Below are positions 5,732 to 6,288 of a DNA stretch of 6,288 bases, one piece after another (position 1 is the first letter of the stretch; every line of letters starts with the position of its first letter). The notes below the pieces were generated by a model. The model worked only from the letters and a program-made list of their open reading frames with translations, was not told the origin of the DNA and did not search any database. The position numbers and the translations under genes are program-made. Origin of the DNA: an uncultured Labedella sp. (lineage in GTDB: Bacteria; Actinomycetota; Actinomycetes; Actinomycetales; Microbacteriaceae); contig CAKTZW010000113.1 of NCBI GenBank assembly GCA_934636065.1, positions 1 to 6,288 of the forward strand, in the 5' to 3' direction.

Positions 5732-5979
5732 ATCTGTCGTCACGCTGTGACCGCGGACGGTCGCCAGGCTAAGCCCGCCTCAGGCATCGGAGGGTGGCCC
5801 TGTGCGACCCCCGGTGAAGGAGGGCCAGCGCGCCGCGGCCGGTCCCGCCGTACGGTACCGAGGCGGGAGAAGGGCGACCGTGCACGGCGGGACTCGAGGA
5901 CGAGGCAACGATCCGTCGCCGGTCGCGAGCGGCCGTCCGGCCACTTGACCGCCGATGGCCGCGCGCCGGAACGGAACCC
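5732..5979. other. Divergent intergenic region with little recognisable content
   Basis: This stretch separates the minus-strand SDR operon from the plus-strand M24 gene; with the repeat before it the gap is about 300 bp. I see no convincing protein: open frames on both strands have the Arg/Pro/Gly-rich look of non-coding GC-rich DNA. It holds GTCAC-N3-GTGAC (5739-5751), a minus-strand TAGCCT (5766-5771) that could be a -10 for the SDR operon but lacks a -35, and an imperfectly spaced inverted repeat TCCCGCC/GGCGGGA (5843-5849, 5862-5868). Confidence 0.5.
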
Positions 5980-6288
5980 ATGGGCATGAGCGACGACGAC
6001 ATGTACACCGACCAACCCGAGGACGGCGAGTACGCTCGGCGCCTCGCCGTCGTGCAGGCGGGCATGCGCGACGACGGAATCGACGTCCTGGTGTCCGTGG
6101 ACTCGGGCGACTGGCTGCTGCCGACCGGCGACGTCCGCTATCTCACGGGGTTCACGTTCCTCAGCCTCGCACCCGTCTTCTCCGGCTCCGCTATCATCGT
6201 CCCACTCGTCGGCGAGCCGGTGCTCGTCACCCCGAGGGGTCCGCAGGGCTGCTTCGCCGACTGGGCGCGTCGGACGGCGCGCGGAGCA
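5980..6288 (+). CDS. Creatinase/prolidase-like M24-family protein, N-terminal part (runs off the right edge)
   Basis: The frame is open from the ATG at 5980 to the window end, 103 codons with no stop. After an acidic lead (SDDDMYTDQPEDGE), RRLAVVQAGMRDDGIDVLVS (20-39), DVRYLTGF (51-58) and SAIIVPLVGEPVLVTP (70-85) match the creatinase N-terminal domain that precedes the pita-bread M24 domain of Xaa-Pro peptidases, creatinases and related hydrolases. The metal-binding residues would lie beyond the window, so peptidase activity cannot be confirmed. A second ATG two codons on (5986) is an equally possible start; only a weak GGAACGGA precedes either. It is transcribed divergently from the SDR operon across about 300 bp and need not be functionally linked to it. 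Confidence 0.8.
   Translation, partial: MGMSDDDMYTDQPEDGEYARRLAVVQAGMRDDGIDVLVSVDSGDWLLPTGDVRYLTGFTFLSLAPVFSGSAIIVPLVGEPVLVTPRGPQGCFADWARRTARGA

Noticed and set aside
5817..5823. AAGGAGG on the plus strand before the M24 gene
   Set aside because: No start codon follows at usable distance; the M24 start is about 155 bases downstream.

Overview
This is a high-GC window with strongly G/C-ending codons, actinobacterial in character. A secreted ExeM/NucH-type nuclease, an MmyB-like (MLTR) XRE-family regulator and a probable leaderless start all fit an actinomycete. Microbacteriaceae is my guess, made without a database search. Six genes are complete, two run off the edges, and one very small open frame (26 codons) is added. 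No tRNA, rRNA, CRISPR array or insertion sequence is visible.

Layout, left to right. (1) 1-947 minus: N-terminal part of a secreted nuclease, with signal peptide, lamin-tail domain, a PEEPTD-repeat linker and the start of an OB-fold-like domain; the catalytic part lies beyond base 1. (2) 1091-1957 minus: an XRE/MLTR regulator. (3) 1958-2097: divergent control region with clustered GGTCGA-type repeats. (4) 2098-4238 plus: a probable operon of a zinc-free quinone-oxidoreductase-like MDR enzyme, an SDR with NADP-type features, and an NTF2-like protein starting one base after the SDR stop. (5) 4255-4297: a 19-bp perfect hairpin between convergent operons. (6) 4311-5681 minus: a second probable operon, in transcription order a 26-codon small frame, an SDR with NAD-type features coupled to it by an ATGA overlap, and a second NTF2-like protein. 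(7) 5682-5979: mostly non-coding, with an 11-bp-arm inverted repeat. (8) 5980-6288 plus: start of a creatinase/prolidase-like M24 protein.

The central 2.1-5.7 kb reads as a small oxidoreductase cassette. Two SDR + NTF2-like pairs face each other tail to tail across one terminator, and the two NTF2-like proteins resemble each other (shared LPY-G-x-x-x-G core and a matching C-terminus). The left arm adds an MDR enzyme and lies divergent from the MLTR regulator. The right arm has its own palindromic upstream region. A reasonable inference is redox conversion of a small carbonyl or quinone-like compound, with the NTF2-like proteins as small binding or isomerase/dehydratase/hydrolase-type partners and the MLTR protein sensing a ligand. 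The substrate cannot be told from the sequence.
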